Positions 55,554-64,000 of a stretch of DNA of 64,000 nucleotides are shown here, in pieces. Below the pieces are notes generated by a model, which made no database searches, was not told where the DNA came from, and worked only from the letters and a program-made list of their open reading frames with translations. The translations under genes and the position numbers were made by a program. How positions within the stretch are numbered: position 1 is the first letter of the stretch; every line of letters starts with the position of its first letter. Source of the stretch: Citrobacter freundii ATCC 8090 = MTCC 1658 = NBRC 12681 (GTDB taxonomy: Bacteria > Pseudomonadota > Gammaproteobacteria > Enterobacterales > Enterobacteriaceae); contig NZ_CP049015.1 of the NCBI RefSeq assembly GCF_011064845.1, positions 2,356,001 to 2,420,000 of the forward strand, in the 5' to 3' direction.

Positions 55554-56556
55554 ATTGTCTGTCCTTAATTAATAAATACATCGGTATCGTAATAAATAAT
55601 TCAATAGTCCCTCTCCGCTGAGAGCGGAGTATTTATTGAGGGATGCAGCGACGCCAGTAATGTCTTATGACTTCGTAGGATTAACCCTACGATGACTGCT
55701 AGTTTAAGAATAATCCCAGAGATTAAAACCTTTGTTTTCTCAAATCATATTAGGTCGGTCTTAAATAAGATCTAAATCTCGATGCTATCGATATAACTCA
55801 TTGTTTATATTAAATTTTATCTACAGGCATAATTTCCCTAAGAAAAATTTTCTTAACCCGAATTAAACACGATAAAGACCATATTCATCACAAGTTAATG
55901 CAGCCATAGCCAACCTTGTGACCGTTTAGTCTTAAAGTTAACCTTCGTTATTACCCGTGTTCGTACTGGTGTTAACATAACTTGCCCGGGTTAATTCAAC
56001 CTGGCAAAGTAGCACATAATTTTAAGATGAGAGGAATGTTTAACCGAGATAACGTTATATTTTCCTCATAAATTGAAGCTTCAATGCAGTCTACTCAGCG
56101 TTGTCTTCGGTGTAAAAATAAATTGCCACCCCCCTAATGTAAAGAAATGAAAATACAATCTTATTCATAGAAAAGTATGAGTGAAGTCGGCAAAGGAAAA
56201 ACCATAGTTATGATCATCACAGAAATGTAATGTGAGAAAAAAACAACACATCTAACCCTTACTACGCTCAAACTTGCGACGCAGCAGACCTTGAATATGC
56301 CTGATAATTCAAGAGAGCAAGTGTGTCTTTTGCACACAAATAGCAAACTTTTAAACCTGCGAACACATTATTTCGCGATATGAATATCCACGAAGATGAC
56401 GCTAAATACGTCATTGATAATCTGAGCATTTTATTAAATGGAGTTGTACAAGCAATAACAACCAAGCACTAAATACGACTCATTCTCACATGTTTTTTTA
56501 TAAACATGAGAACGAATGATGATAGCTAATACAAGTAAAGATAGGGGTAATGACTT
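55554..56556. other. One-kilobase AT-rich divergent intergenic region between fimbriae and RTX gene
   Basis: It holds the promoters of both units. I see repeated TTAAC-rich words and an imperfect palindrome TGCCCGGGTT-N5-AACCTGGCA (55983-56006). A seven-base-pair hairpin CATGTTT/AAACATG (56489-56508) lies shortly before the RTX start. No long inverted repeats of an invertible switch and no tRNA were found. A 30-codon frame within it is listed separately. Low GC suggests H-NS-type silencing, which is inference. Confidence 0.55.
56380..56472 (+). CDS. Possible 30-residue peptide upstream of the RTX gene
   Basis: The frame MNIHEDDAKYVIDNLSILLN continues ten more codons to a TAA, with a protein-like composition (acidic N-terminus, amphipathic helix). 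An in-frame TAG stop lies 39 bases upstream, and there is no clear ribosome site. It could be a small regulator, a leader peptide followed by the hairpin at 56489-56508, or a gene remnant. Confidence 0.2.
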   Translation: MNIHEDDAKYVIDNLSILLNGVVQAITTKH

Positions 56557-59500
56557 ATGGCCTCACAATATGACTTTACTGTCACCCTGCACGATCTTGC
56601 TTTTATTCTTAAGCAGATCAAAATATCCGAAGCGGCAACTAACCCAGACGGGAGCGTTAATGCTGAAATGCTTCGGGAATTAGTCTCCAGCCCACTCTTG
56701 CCCTATGGACTTCGCACGGTAGATGGCTCATGGAATAACCTTTTACCAGGTCAGGAATTATACGGCTCTGCCGATCAGACAATGCCGAGATTAACCGCAT
56801 TAAACTGGCAGGATGCGGATCAAATGACCAGTTATATCCAAATTGGTGGCACTGTTATTGATGCCGACCCACGAATAATTAGCAATTTAATTTCAGACCA
56901 GACGGCCTCAAACCCGGCCGCGCTGGAGGCTTTTAACGCATTAAAAGATGCGCCCGGCGGCGGGACTGTTACTGGGGATGGCAGCTTATCCATTCCCAAT
57001 CAGTCTCCCGATATCGGTCTCTCCCCTGCTTTTAACGGCTGGATGACCTTCTTTGGCCAGTTTTTCGACCATGGTCTGGATCTGATTCCGAAAGGAGGCA
57101 ACGGTATCGTTTTCATTCCGCTCCAGCCCGATGACCCTTTATATGTTGAAGGGTCGTCGACAAACTTTATGCTATTAACCCGGGCAACGGTGGATGAAAA
57201 TCGAGAGACAGTAAACCTGACGACCCCCTTCATCGACCAAAACCAAACCTACACCTCCCATCCTTCACATCAAATTTTCATCCGCGAATACGTCATTATT
57301 GATGGGAAACCTGAGCCTACCGGGAATTTATTGGGTGATGCGAACGGCGGACTGGCGACCTGGGCCGACGTTAAAAACCAGGCTGAAACCCTGCTTGGCA
57401 TTAAACTCACCGATCAGGACGTGTTTAATGTTCCCCTGCTGGCAACGGATCGCTACGGTAATTTGATTTTAAGTGAAAACGGAAAGGTACAGATTGTTAC
57501 CACCGGGGGGCTGGTTGAAGCCAACGGAGGCCTGTTACCCGCGGAGACGTTCCGCACCGGTCATGCGTTTCTGGATGACATCGCTCATACTGCCGTGCCA
57601 AAAGCTGGTCTGCTGGCAGATGATGACAGCGCCATCGGCGGAGAAGGACCGCAACCGGCAGGAACCTATGATAACGAACTGCTCGATCGCCACTTTATCA
57701 CCGGTGACGGGCGCGGGAACGAAAATATAGGTTTAACCGCGGTGCACGCCGTTTTTCACAGCGAGCATAACCGCCTGGTTGAGCAGTATAAAACCACTCT
57801 GCTGGAAACCGGCGATATCGACCTCATTAACCAGTGGTTGATGCCCAACCACCAAATCACGGAATTACCTGCCGATACCAATACTCTGGTATGGAACGGT
57901 GAGTACTTATTCCAGGCAGGCCGCTTCTCCACGGAAATGCAATATCAGCACCTCGTATTCGAGGAGTTTGCCCGTACCGTACAACCTGCCGTCGATCCGT
58001 TTGTCTTCTCCAACACGGCGGATATTAACCCGCTGATCTTTGCAGAGTTTGCGCATGTTGTTTACCGTTTTGGGCATTCAATGCTGACAGAAACCGTGGC
58101 GCGTACCGACATTGATATGCAAAGCGGTGATATTGACCTGATTTCAGCATTCCTGAATCCGGTAGCATTTAATCAAATCAACGGGGCCACCGTCACGGAC
58201 GATCAGGCTATCGGCGCAATAGTGCGTGGTATGACGCGTCAGGTGGGTAACGAAATTGATGAATTTATTACCGATGCTTTGCGTAATAATCTCATCGGCC
58301 TGCCCCTCGATTTAGGCGCGCTTAATATAGCCCGTGGCCGTGACACCGCAATGCCGACGCTGAACCAGGCCCGCGAGCAGTTTTTTGCTTTAAGCGGCGA
58401 TAGCCAACTGAAGCCTTATACCAGTTGGGCTGACTTCACTACCTACCTGAAAAATCCCGCTTCAATCATTAACTTTATGGCCGCCTATGGTCAGCACGAA
58501 CTGATCCTCAACGCTACCAGCCTTGAAGGTAAGCGCGCAGCGGTTAACTTCCTGTTATTTGGTGATGCTAACAATTCCCCGCCTGCGGATGCGATGGATT
58601 TCTTTAACAGTACCGGAGCGTGGGCAACCAAAGAGACCGGTCTGAATATGGTCGATTTCTGGATTGGCGGGCTGGCTGAGCGCAAAAATGAATTTGGCGG
58701 CATGCTCGGCTCAACCTTCAACTTCGTCTTTGAAACACAAATGGAAATGCTTCAGGACGGTGATCGTTTCTACTATCTGAGCCGCGTTCAGGGGCTGAAC
58801 TTACTCAATGAACTGGAGGCCAACTCGTTTTCCGCGCTGGTAATGCGTAACAGCGATCTTGGTGATGAGGGTTCCTCCCACCTGCCCGCTAATCTGTTCC
58901 AGACACCGGACCATATTTTTGAAGTGAACCGCGTGCTGCAAACGGAAATCGATCCGAAATGGGGTAATCCGCTGAAAGATCTGCTCTCGCCGTTGTTGGT
59001 GCGTCGCGACCCAGGGGTGGATGTTGACGGCGATAGTTTTGCCGATGGTGGGTATCTGAAATATACCGGCGATGGGCATGTGGTGCTTGGTGGGACGGCA
59101 GGCAACGATACGTTAATCGGCGGTAAAGGGATCGACAGCCTGTGGGGCGATGGCGGAGATGACCGACTGGACGGCGGTGACGAAGCAGATGTGGTCCACG
59201 GCGGTGACGGTGATGACATTATTACCGATACCGGAACGCCTGTTGGTGATGCGGACTTCCTGCATGGCGATGCCGGACATGACGTTATCTTCTCTGGTAA
59301 CGGAAACGATCTGGTCTTTGGTGGCAGCGGCAGCGACTTCGTGGTGGTCGGTGAAGATGCGCAGGAGGTCTTCTCGGGTCAGGATAACGACTTTGCGCTT
59401 GGCGGCTCGGGTGGTGATTTCCTGATGGGCAACGAAGGCAATGACTGGCTGGAAGGCGGCGACGGGTTTGACACGCTGGCGGGTGACAACTCTGAGTTGT

Positions 59501-61887
59501 TCTTCAACAGTACCATTATCGGTCACGATGTCCTCAACGGTCAGGGTAACGACACCGACTACGATGGCGAAGCCGGTGACGACATCATGGTTCAGGGCGC
59601 GGGGATCCAGCGCAATAATGGCATGGCCGGTTTCGACTGGGCTATCCATAAAGGCGACCCAAATGGCGCTAACTCTGACCTTGGGATCCCTATTTTCGTC
59701 AACCAGCAGGAGTTTATTCTACGCGACCGTTTTGATCTTGTTGAAGGGCTGTCGGGCTGGAAACACGACGATATCCTGATCGGAACAGAACAGCCGATAG
59801 GTACTGCGCCTGTTCAGGGCGTTCCCCTCTCTAACAACCTGACCCAGGAAGGTGCGGACCGGATCAACGGTCTACAGGCTATTCTCGGCGTAGAGCGTTC
59901 TACAAATCCGGACGCGGTGCTACTGAACCCTGATGATGGTAGCGATATTTTACTCGGCGGTGGTGGTAGCGACCGCATCATGGGTAAAGCTGGTAACGAT
60001 ATCATTGATGGTGATGCGTGGCTCAACGTTCGTATTGCCGTTACGGGTATGGCGGGACTCACCAGCGCCGAAGGTATGGCCGAACTGAAATCGTACATGC
60101 TGGCCGGCACGCTGAAACCGAATCAACTGTCGATTGTGCGCGAAATTCTGCATGAAGGTAACGGCACGGAAACTGACGTCGCGGTGTACCGTGATGTCAG
60201 CAGCAACTATGTCTTTACCCGTATGGCGGACGGTAGCCTGCGCGTCGATCACGCTACGCCGGATGCCACGCTGAACCTGAATGATGGCATCGATCGTCTG
60301 TTGAACATCGAAAAACTGGAGTTTGGCGATGGGAAGCAGCTGTGGGTGACGGGGCAACAAGCAACGGGCGATCTGACCATCAGCAATCCTAACCCTTCGG
60401 TGGGTGACCTGCTGCGCGTCAACGTGGCGAACTTGCTGGATGGTAACGGGCTGGCGGTGGATGTGGCCATCACTATGACCTGGCAGGCATTCGTCAACGG
60501 CCAATGGCGAGATCAGGCAACAGGCGTTGAGTTCAGAGTGCCTGGCGCTATTCAGGGCGCACCGTTGCGTGTGGTCGCCAGTTTTAACGACCGCATGGGT
60601 GACGCTGAAACCCTGGTGTCGGCACAAACTCAGGCAATCCTCCCGCGCAATCAGGCCACGACCGGTGTGCCAGTAATTAACGACCTCACCCCAACTGAAA
60701 GCCTGACGCTGACCGCGGTGGTTTCAGGCATTTCTGACGCTGATGGTCTGAGCGGCGGTAATTTCACTTATCAATGGAGAATGAGTTCGCCAACCGGATT
60801 CGTCAACATTAACGGTGCGACATCCGCTACCTATACGCCGGGCCAGGCTATGGTCGGCAGAACGTTGCAGGTGGTCGTTACCGTCGTCGACGATGAAGGC
60901 AACCCCCCTGTTGTCCTGACGTCGACCACCACCCAGCCTGTGGGCGATCTGATTGTTGGTACCAACGGGGCTAACACCCTCGTCGGTACTGCCTGGAGCG
61001 ATATCCTGCGCGGTGAAGGCGGTAATGACACCTTACTTGGCGGTGCAGGTGACGATCTGCTCATCGGCGGTGCTGGAAACGACAGCCTCTCTGGTCAGGC
61101 GGGACAAGATATTCTGCAAGGTGATGCCGGTAACGACACGCTTGATGGCGGGCTTGGTGCCGACAGTATGACCGGCGGCGCGGGCGATGATACCTACATC
61201 GTTGATGATTTCGGTGATGTGGTTATCGAAGGTGTGAATAGCGGTACGGACGTTGTCCGAACCAGCCTCAGCAGCTACGACCTCACCGATAACGTGGAAG
61301 AACTGGTATTTACCGGCAACGGCAGTTTTATCGGTACCGGTAATGCCATTGCAAATACCATTACGGGCGGTTCTGGTAACGACTATCTGTTTGGTATGGG
61401 CGGTAACGACCAGTTGTTTGGTGGTATCGGGAATGACTTCCTCGATGGCGGAGATGGCGCTGATAACCTGCAAGGTGGTGTTGGCAACGACGTCATGATT
61501 GGCGGTGCGGGCGCGGATACCCTCTCCGGCGGTAGCGGGGACGATATTCTCAATGGTCAGGAAGGTAACGACATTCTGGACGGTGGTACCGGGAGCGATA
61601 TCTTCGCCTTTGGGACCAACTTTGGGCAGGACCGAATTACCGGTTTTGACAGTAACCCCAACGGTGGACAGGACTTCCTTGATCTCGTCTTGTTAGGTAT
61701 CAACGCGGGTAATTTTGCCAGCAGCGTGTCTATCACCGGAAACAATGGCAACACCATTGTGACTATCGGTACAGACACCATCACATTGGTGGGCGTCAAT
61801 TCGACCACCGTGAATATTGGTGACTTTTATCTGGAAATGCCCACTACCCTTGCCAGCAACAATGGCAATAGTTCATTGATCGTATAA
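56557..61887 (+). CDS. Secreted RTX protein with animal-type haem peroxidase domain
   Basis: 1776 residues. The N-terminal half (about 1-800) is an animal haem peroxidase domain with distal QFFDH (His172), the catalytic Arg/Glu pair in GDGRGNE (R386, E389) and proximal RFGH (His507). RTX Ca2+-binding nonapeptides (GGxGxDxLx type) follow in three blocks, about 845-985, 1128-1155 and 1467-1685, with Ig-like segments near 1355-1460. The final 90 residues resemble type I secretion signals; there is no Sec signal. The adjacent ABC exporter and fusion protein are the probable export route. Bacterial peroxidases of this class may make hypohalous acids or crosslinks for defence or adhesion; which applies here is unknown. 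The start follows ATAGGGG. Confidence 0.9.
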   Translation: MASQYDFTVTLHDLAFILKQIKISEAATNPDGSVNAEMLRELVSSPLLPYGLRTVDGSWNNLLPGQELYGSADQTMPRLTALNWQDADQMTSYIQIGGTVIDADPRIISNLISDQTASNPAALEAFNALKDAPGGGTVTGDGSLSIPNQSPDIGLSPAFNGWMTFFGQFFDHGLDLIPKGGNGIVFIPLQPDDPLYVEGSSTNFMLLTRATVDENRETVNLTTPFIDQNQTYTSHPSHQIFIREYVIIDGKPEPTGNLLGDANGGLATWADVKNQAETLLGIKLTDQDVFNVPLLATDRYGNLILSENGKVQIVTTGGLVEANGGLLPAETFRTGHAFLDDIAHTAVPKAGLLADDDSAIGGEGPQPAGTYDNELLDRHFITGDGRGNENIGLTAVHAVFHSEHNRLVEQYKTTLLETGDIDLINQWLMPNHQITELPADTNTLVWNGEYLFQAGRFSTEMQYQHLVFEEFARTVQPAVDPFVFSNTADINPLIFAEFAHVVYRFGHSMLTETVARTDIDMQSGDIDLISAFLNPVAFNQINGATVTDDQAIGAIVRGMTRQVGNEIDEFITDALRNNLIGLPLDLGALNIARGRDTAMPTLNQAREQFFALSGDSQLKPYTSWADFTTYLKNPASIINFMAAYGQHELILNATSLEGKRAAVNFLLFGDANNSPPADAMDFFNSTGAWATKETGLNMVDFWIGGLAERKNEFGGMLGSTFNFVFETQMEMLQDGDRFYYLSRVQGLNLLNELEANSFSALVMRNSDLGDEGSSHLPANLFQTPDHIFEVNRVLQTEIDPKWGNPLKDLLSPLLVRRDPGVDVDGDSFADGGYLKYTGDGHVVLGGTAGNDTLIGGKGIDSLWGDGGDDRLDGGDEADVVHGGDGDDIITDTGTPVGDADFLHGDAGHDVIFSGNGNDLVFGGSGSDFVVVGEDAQEVFSGQDNDFALGGSGGDFLMGNEGNDWLEGGDGFDTLAGDNSELFFNSTIIGHDVLNGQGNDTDYDGEAGDDIMVQGAGIQRNNGMAGFDWAIHKGDPNGANSDLGIPIFVNQQEFILRDRFDLVEGLSGWKHDDILIGTEQPIGTAPVQGVPLSNNLTQEGADRINGLQAILGVERSTNPDAVLLNPDDGSDILLGGGGSDRIMGKAGNDIIDGDAWLNVRIAVTGMAGLTSAEGMAELKSYMLAGTLKPNQLSIVREILHEGNGTETDVAVYRDVSSNYVFTRMADGSLRVDHATPDATLNLNDGIDRLLNIEKLEFGDGKQLWVTGQQATGDLTISNPNPSVGDLLRVNVANLLDGNGLAVDVAITMTWQAFVNGQWRDQATGVEFRVPGAIQGAPLRVVASFNDRMGDAETLVSAQTQAILPRNQATTGVPVINDLTPTESLTLTAVVSGISDADGLSGGNFTYQWRMSSPTGFVNINGATSATYTPGQAMVGRTLQVVVTVVDDEGNPPVVLTSTTTQPVGDLIVGTNGANTLVGTAWSDILRGEGGNDTLLGGAGDDLLIGGAGNDSLSGQAGQDILQGDAGNDTLDGGLGADSMTGGAGDDTYIVDDFGDVVIEGVNSGTDVVRTSLSSYDLTDNVEELVFTGNGSFIGTGNAIANTITGGSGNDYLFGMGGNDQLFGGIGNDFLDGGDGADNLQGGVGNDVMIGGAGADTLSGGSGDDILNGQEGNDILDGGTGSDIFAFGTNFGQDRITGFDSNPNGGQDFLDLVLLGINAGNFASSVSITGNNGNTIVTIGTDTITLVGVNSTTVNIGDFYLEMPTTLASNNGNSSLIV

Positions 61888-61897
61888 GGAGAAGACT

Positions 61898-63637
61898 ATG
61901 TCGCGCCAGCATACGCCAACAGAACTGAATGATGCATTAAAGGGAACGAAACCCACTTTTCTGATGCTGTTGTTTTTTAGTTGTGTGATTAATATGCTTA
62001 TGCTGGCGCCGGCAATTTATATGCTACAGGTTTACGACCGTGTGCTGGTCAGTAAAAATACCACCACACTGTTAATGTTAACCTTATTGATTGTCGGCTT
62101 GTACATCGTTATTGCCATGATTGAATCTGCCCGCGCACAGGTTATGGTCAGGCTTGGCAACAGGCTGGATATAAAGCTAAGTCAGTTGGTCTTTAACGCA
62201 GCCTTTAAAAGAAAGATGGTTACCGGTGATAACAACCCGGCGCAATCTTTAGCCGAACTGGATCAGATCCGTCAGTTTCTTTCCGGGAATAGTCTGTTCG
62301 CCTTACTGGATATTCCCTGGACGCCGATATATCTGTTCATCGCCTTTTTGGTCCATCCCCTGCTGGGATATCTTTCTCTCGGTGGAATAACGTTATTATT
62401 TATTCTGACGCTGGTATCTGAAATCTCCACCAAGCGCCCGATTCAGCAAGCGCACGCCTTAACCATTAACAATGCCAGCAAACTGAATAAACAGCTGCAA
62501 AACGCCGATGCCATTGAAGCGATGGGGATGCTTTCGACCCTGAAGTCCAACTGGCAGGAGCAACATAACAAAGTGCTGGTGCTACAAACGCAGATTGCCG
62601 ACAAAACGGCCGGGTTAAGCAGTCTGAGCCGCTTTGTGCGGGTATTGCTGCAGTCGATTGCGCTGGGCGCCGGGGCTTTACTGGTGATCGGTGGCCATAT
62701 TACCCCGGGCTTGATGATTGCCGCCTCGATCATTCTTGGACGCGTCCTCAACCCGGTAGAACAAGTCATTGGCAGCTGGAAGCAGTTCGTGCAGTTTCGT
62801 AGCGCGTGGCATCAGCTCTCCACCTTGCTGAAGGAGTATCCGGCGCCGAAAGAGGTACTGACCCTGCCGCGCCCGAATGGCAACATCAGCGTCGAAAGCG
62901 TCTTCGCTGCAGCCCCCGGCCAGCCTTCCCCGCTACTGCGTAATATCTCATTCCAGTTGGAGCAAGGTGAAGTGCTGGGGATTATCGGCCCTTCAGCCTC
63001 AGGAAAAACCTCGCTGGCAAAGGTTCTGGTTGGCGTCTGGAAACCGTTATCAGGGAAAGTCAGATTAGATGGCGCAGATATATGCCAGTGGGATAAAGCG
63101 CTGCTGGGCCCGTCTATTGGCTATCTGCCGCAGGATGTGGAACTGTTTGACGGTACCATCGCACAAAACATTGCCCGCTTCGCGCAGAATGACAGTGAGC
63201 TTATCGTTGCCGCCGCATTACTGGCAGGCGTTCATGAGATGATCCTGCGCTTGCCGCAAGGTTATGACACACTGCTGGGCGCAGGTGGATACCAGCTCTC
63301 CGGTGGGCAGCGGCAACGCATCGGGCTGGCGCGCGCCGTGTATAACAATCCTGCGTTTATCGTGCTTGATGAACCGAATGCCAATCTTGACGACGCGGGC
63401 GAATTTGCACTCGTTAAAGCCATTAATACCCTGCGTACCCAGGGACAAACCACAGTCATTATCTCACACCGCCCGACGCTGCTCGGCGTGGTCAATAAGG
63501 TTTTGCTGCTTAACGATGGCGCTATACAGGAGTTTGGTACCCGCGATCAGGTTTTTGCCCATTTGCGTCAGGCCAACGTATTGAAACCGGTGGCTACGCC
63601 TTCTCCATCCACGACTGAACAGCAACGTGAGGCTTGA
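61898..63637 (+). CDS. Type I secretion ABC transporter (PrtD/HasD type)
   Basis: 579 residues: six membrane helices (about 20-300), then an ATPase domain with Walker A GPSASGKTS, signature LSGGQRQRIGLARA and Walker B AFIVLDEPNANLD. It lacks an N-terminal C39-like peptidase domain, matching the PrtD/HasD class that exports RTX proteins without cleavage. AAGGAGAAGACT precedes the ATG, ten bases after the RTX gene. Its stop overlaps the fusion-protein start (TGATG). Confidence 0.92.
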   Translation: MSRQHTPTELNDALKGTKPTFLMLLFFSCVINMLMLAPAIYMLQVYDRVLVSKNTTTLLMLTLLIVGLYIVIAMIESARAQVMVRLGNRLDIKLSQLVFNAAFKRKMVTGDNNPAQSLAELDQIRQFLSGNSLFALLDIPWTPIYLFIAFLVHPLLGYLSLGGITLLFILTLVSEISTKRPIQQAHALTINNASKLNKQLQNADAIEAMGMLSTLKSNWQEQHNKVLVLQTQIADKTAGLSSLSRFVRVLLQSIALGAGALLVIGGHITPGLMIAASIILGRVLNPVEQVIGSWKQFVQFRSAWHQLSTLLKEYPAPKEVLTLPRPNGNISVESVFAAAPGQPSPLLRNISFQLEQGEVLGIIGPSASGKTSLAKVLVGVWKPLSGKVRLDGADICQWDKALLGPSIGYLPQDVELFDGTIAQNIARFAQNDSELIVAAALLAGVHEMILRLPQGYDTLLGAGGYQLSGGQRQRIGLARAVYNNPAFIVLDEPNANLDDAGEFALVKAINTLRTQGQTTVIISHRPTLLGVVNKVLLLNDGAIQEFGTRDQVFAHLRQANVLKPVATPSPSTTEQQREA

Positions 63638-64000
63638 TGATGAAAAAGAATCCCCACAACACGGCCTCTGCTGGCGTAGATACCGATATCTGGTCGCCGA
63701 TTATCCGGGGCGTGATCGTCATTGTGCTTGGTGTCGGTAGTTTTATCCTCTGGGCAGTGCAAGCTCCGTTAGATGCGGGCGTGGTCGCCGATGGTACGGT
63801 AACCGTATCGAGTAACCGCAAAACCATTCAGCATCTGAGCGGCGGTCGGGTAACCGATATCTTTATCAAAGAAGGCGACTTCGTGAAGAAAAATCAGGTC
63901 CTCGTCCGGTTGGATAAAATGCAGCTTGAAATGCGTTTCAGCGCGTTGAATGCCCAGTATATTTCTGCAAAAAGTATCGAAGATCGCCTGTTAGCAGAAC
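63637..64000 (+). CDS. Type I secretion membrane-fusion protein (HlyD/PrtE family), N-terminal part
   Basis: About 121 codons are present and the gene runs off the right edge. There is a short cytoplasmic N-terminus, a membrane helix (about 25-45, GVIVIVLGVGSFILWAV), then the biotinyl-lipoyl-like start TVSSNRKTIQHLSGGRVTDI and FIKEGDFVKKNQVLVRLD typical of HlyD-family adaptors. The ATG overlaps the ABC transporter stop. A second ATG follows at once. It would bridge the ABC pump to a TolC-like outer-membrane channel not seen in this window. Confidence 0.9.
   Translation, partial: MMKKNPHNTASAGVDTDIWSPIIRGVIVIVLGVGSFILWAVQAPLDAGVVADGTVTVSSNRKTIQHLSGGRVTDIFIKEGDFVKKNQVLVRLDKMQLEMRFSALNAQYISAKSIEDRLLAE

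Noticed and set aside
55554..56556. Phase-variable invertible promoter for the fimbriae
   Set aside because: I found no pair of long inverted repeats flanking a promoter-sized segment, and no adjacent recombinase gene.
59950..60627. A 225-codon minus-strand frame (and others nearby) inside the RTX gene
   Set aside because: Repetitive Gly/Asp codons leave stop-poor antisense frames; the sense protein has clear domains throughout.

Overview
The window is chromosomal DNA of an enterobacterium. Gene order and protein sequences follow the Escherichia coli ynfM-mlc-dmsD-ynf-rspA-dcp-mar-sad-uxaB-tam segment almost step for step, with differences from E. coli and Salmonella that best fit Citrobacter or a close relative. 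The genus is an inference from remembered protein sequences, not a computed placement. No rRNA, tRNA or CRISPR array was seen.

Layout. 1-5.5 kb: partial YnfM exporter, its LysR neighbour YnfL, the glucose repressor Mlc, BioD2, ClcB and the Tat chaperone DmsD. 5.5-9.6 kb: a ynfE-ynfG-ynfH-dmsD DMSO/selenate reductase-type operon with an FNR box upstream and an in-frame amber codon in the iron-sulfur subunit gene ynfG. 9.6-12.2 kb: small conserved genes (ynfD, ynfC, speG, ynfB, ynfA). 12.3-18.6 kb: a sugar-acid island (rspA, an MHS-type transporter where E. coli has rspB, ydfI) with its GntR regulator rspR, ydfZ and ydfG. 18.7-22.7 kb: dcp, a small membrane protein, the zinc-sensing cyclase dgcZ, and two short PhoPQ-linked genes, the sRNA mgrR and the 31-residue protein mgtS. 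23.2-28.7 kb: a complete urea ABC transporter operon urtABCDE behind a probable sigma-54 promoter and NtrC site, placed between dgcZ and ydeE. 28.7-45.1 kb: ydeE, eamA, marBAR, marC, sotB, yneJ, sad, a chemoreceptor, glsB, yneG, uxaB, yneE, tam and acetyltransferases.

45.1-64 kb is the accessory part. First comes a small mobile islet: an ISNCY-like transposase, a TIR-domain protein carried as apparent passenger, and an AT-rich unknown gene bracketed by two directly repeated copies of the element's left end. Next, a chaperone-usher fimbrial operon (major subunit, chaperone, usher, tip adhesin, second chaperone) followed by a ToxR/CadC-like membrane regulator overlapping a FidL-like partner. 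Diverging from it across a 1-kb AT-rich gap is a 1776-residue secreted protein with an animal-type haem peroxidase domain and RTX repeats, followed by its own type I secretion ABC transporter and the start of the membrane-fusion protein.

The strongest leads for something new are the TIR/transposase islet and the RTX haem peroxidase with its dedicated exporter. The clearest anomaly is the amber codon in ynfG, which if real would disable an otherwise intact reductase operon.
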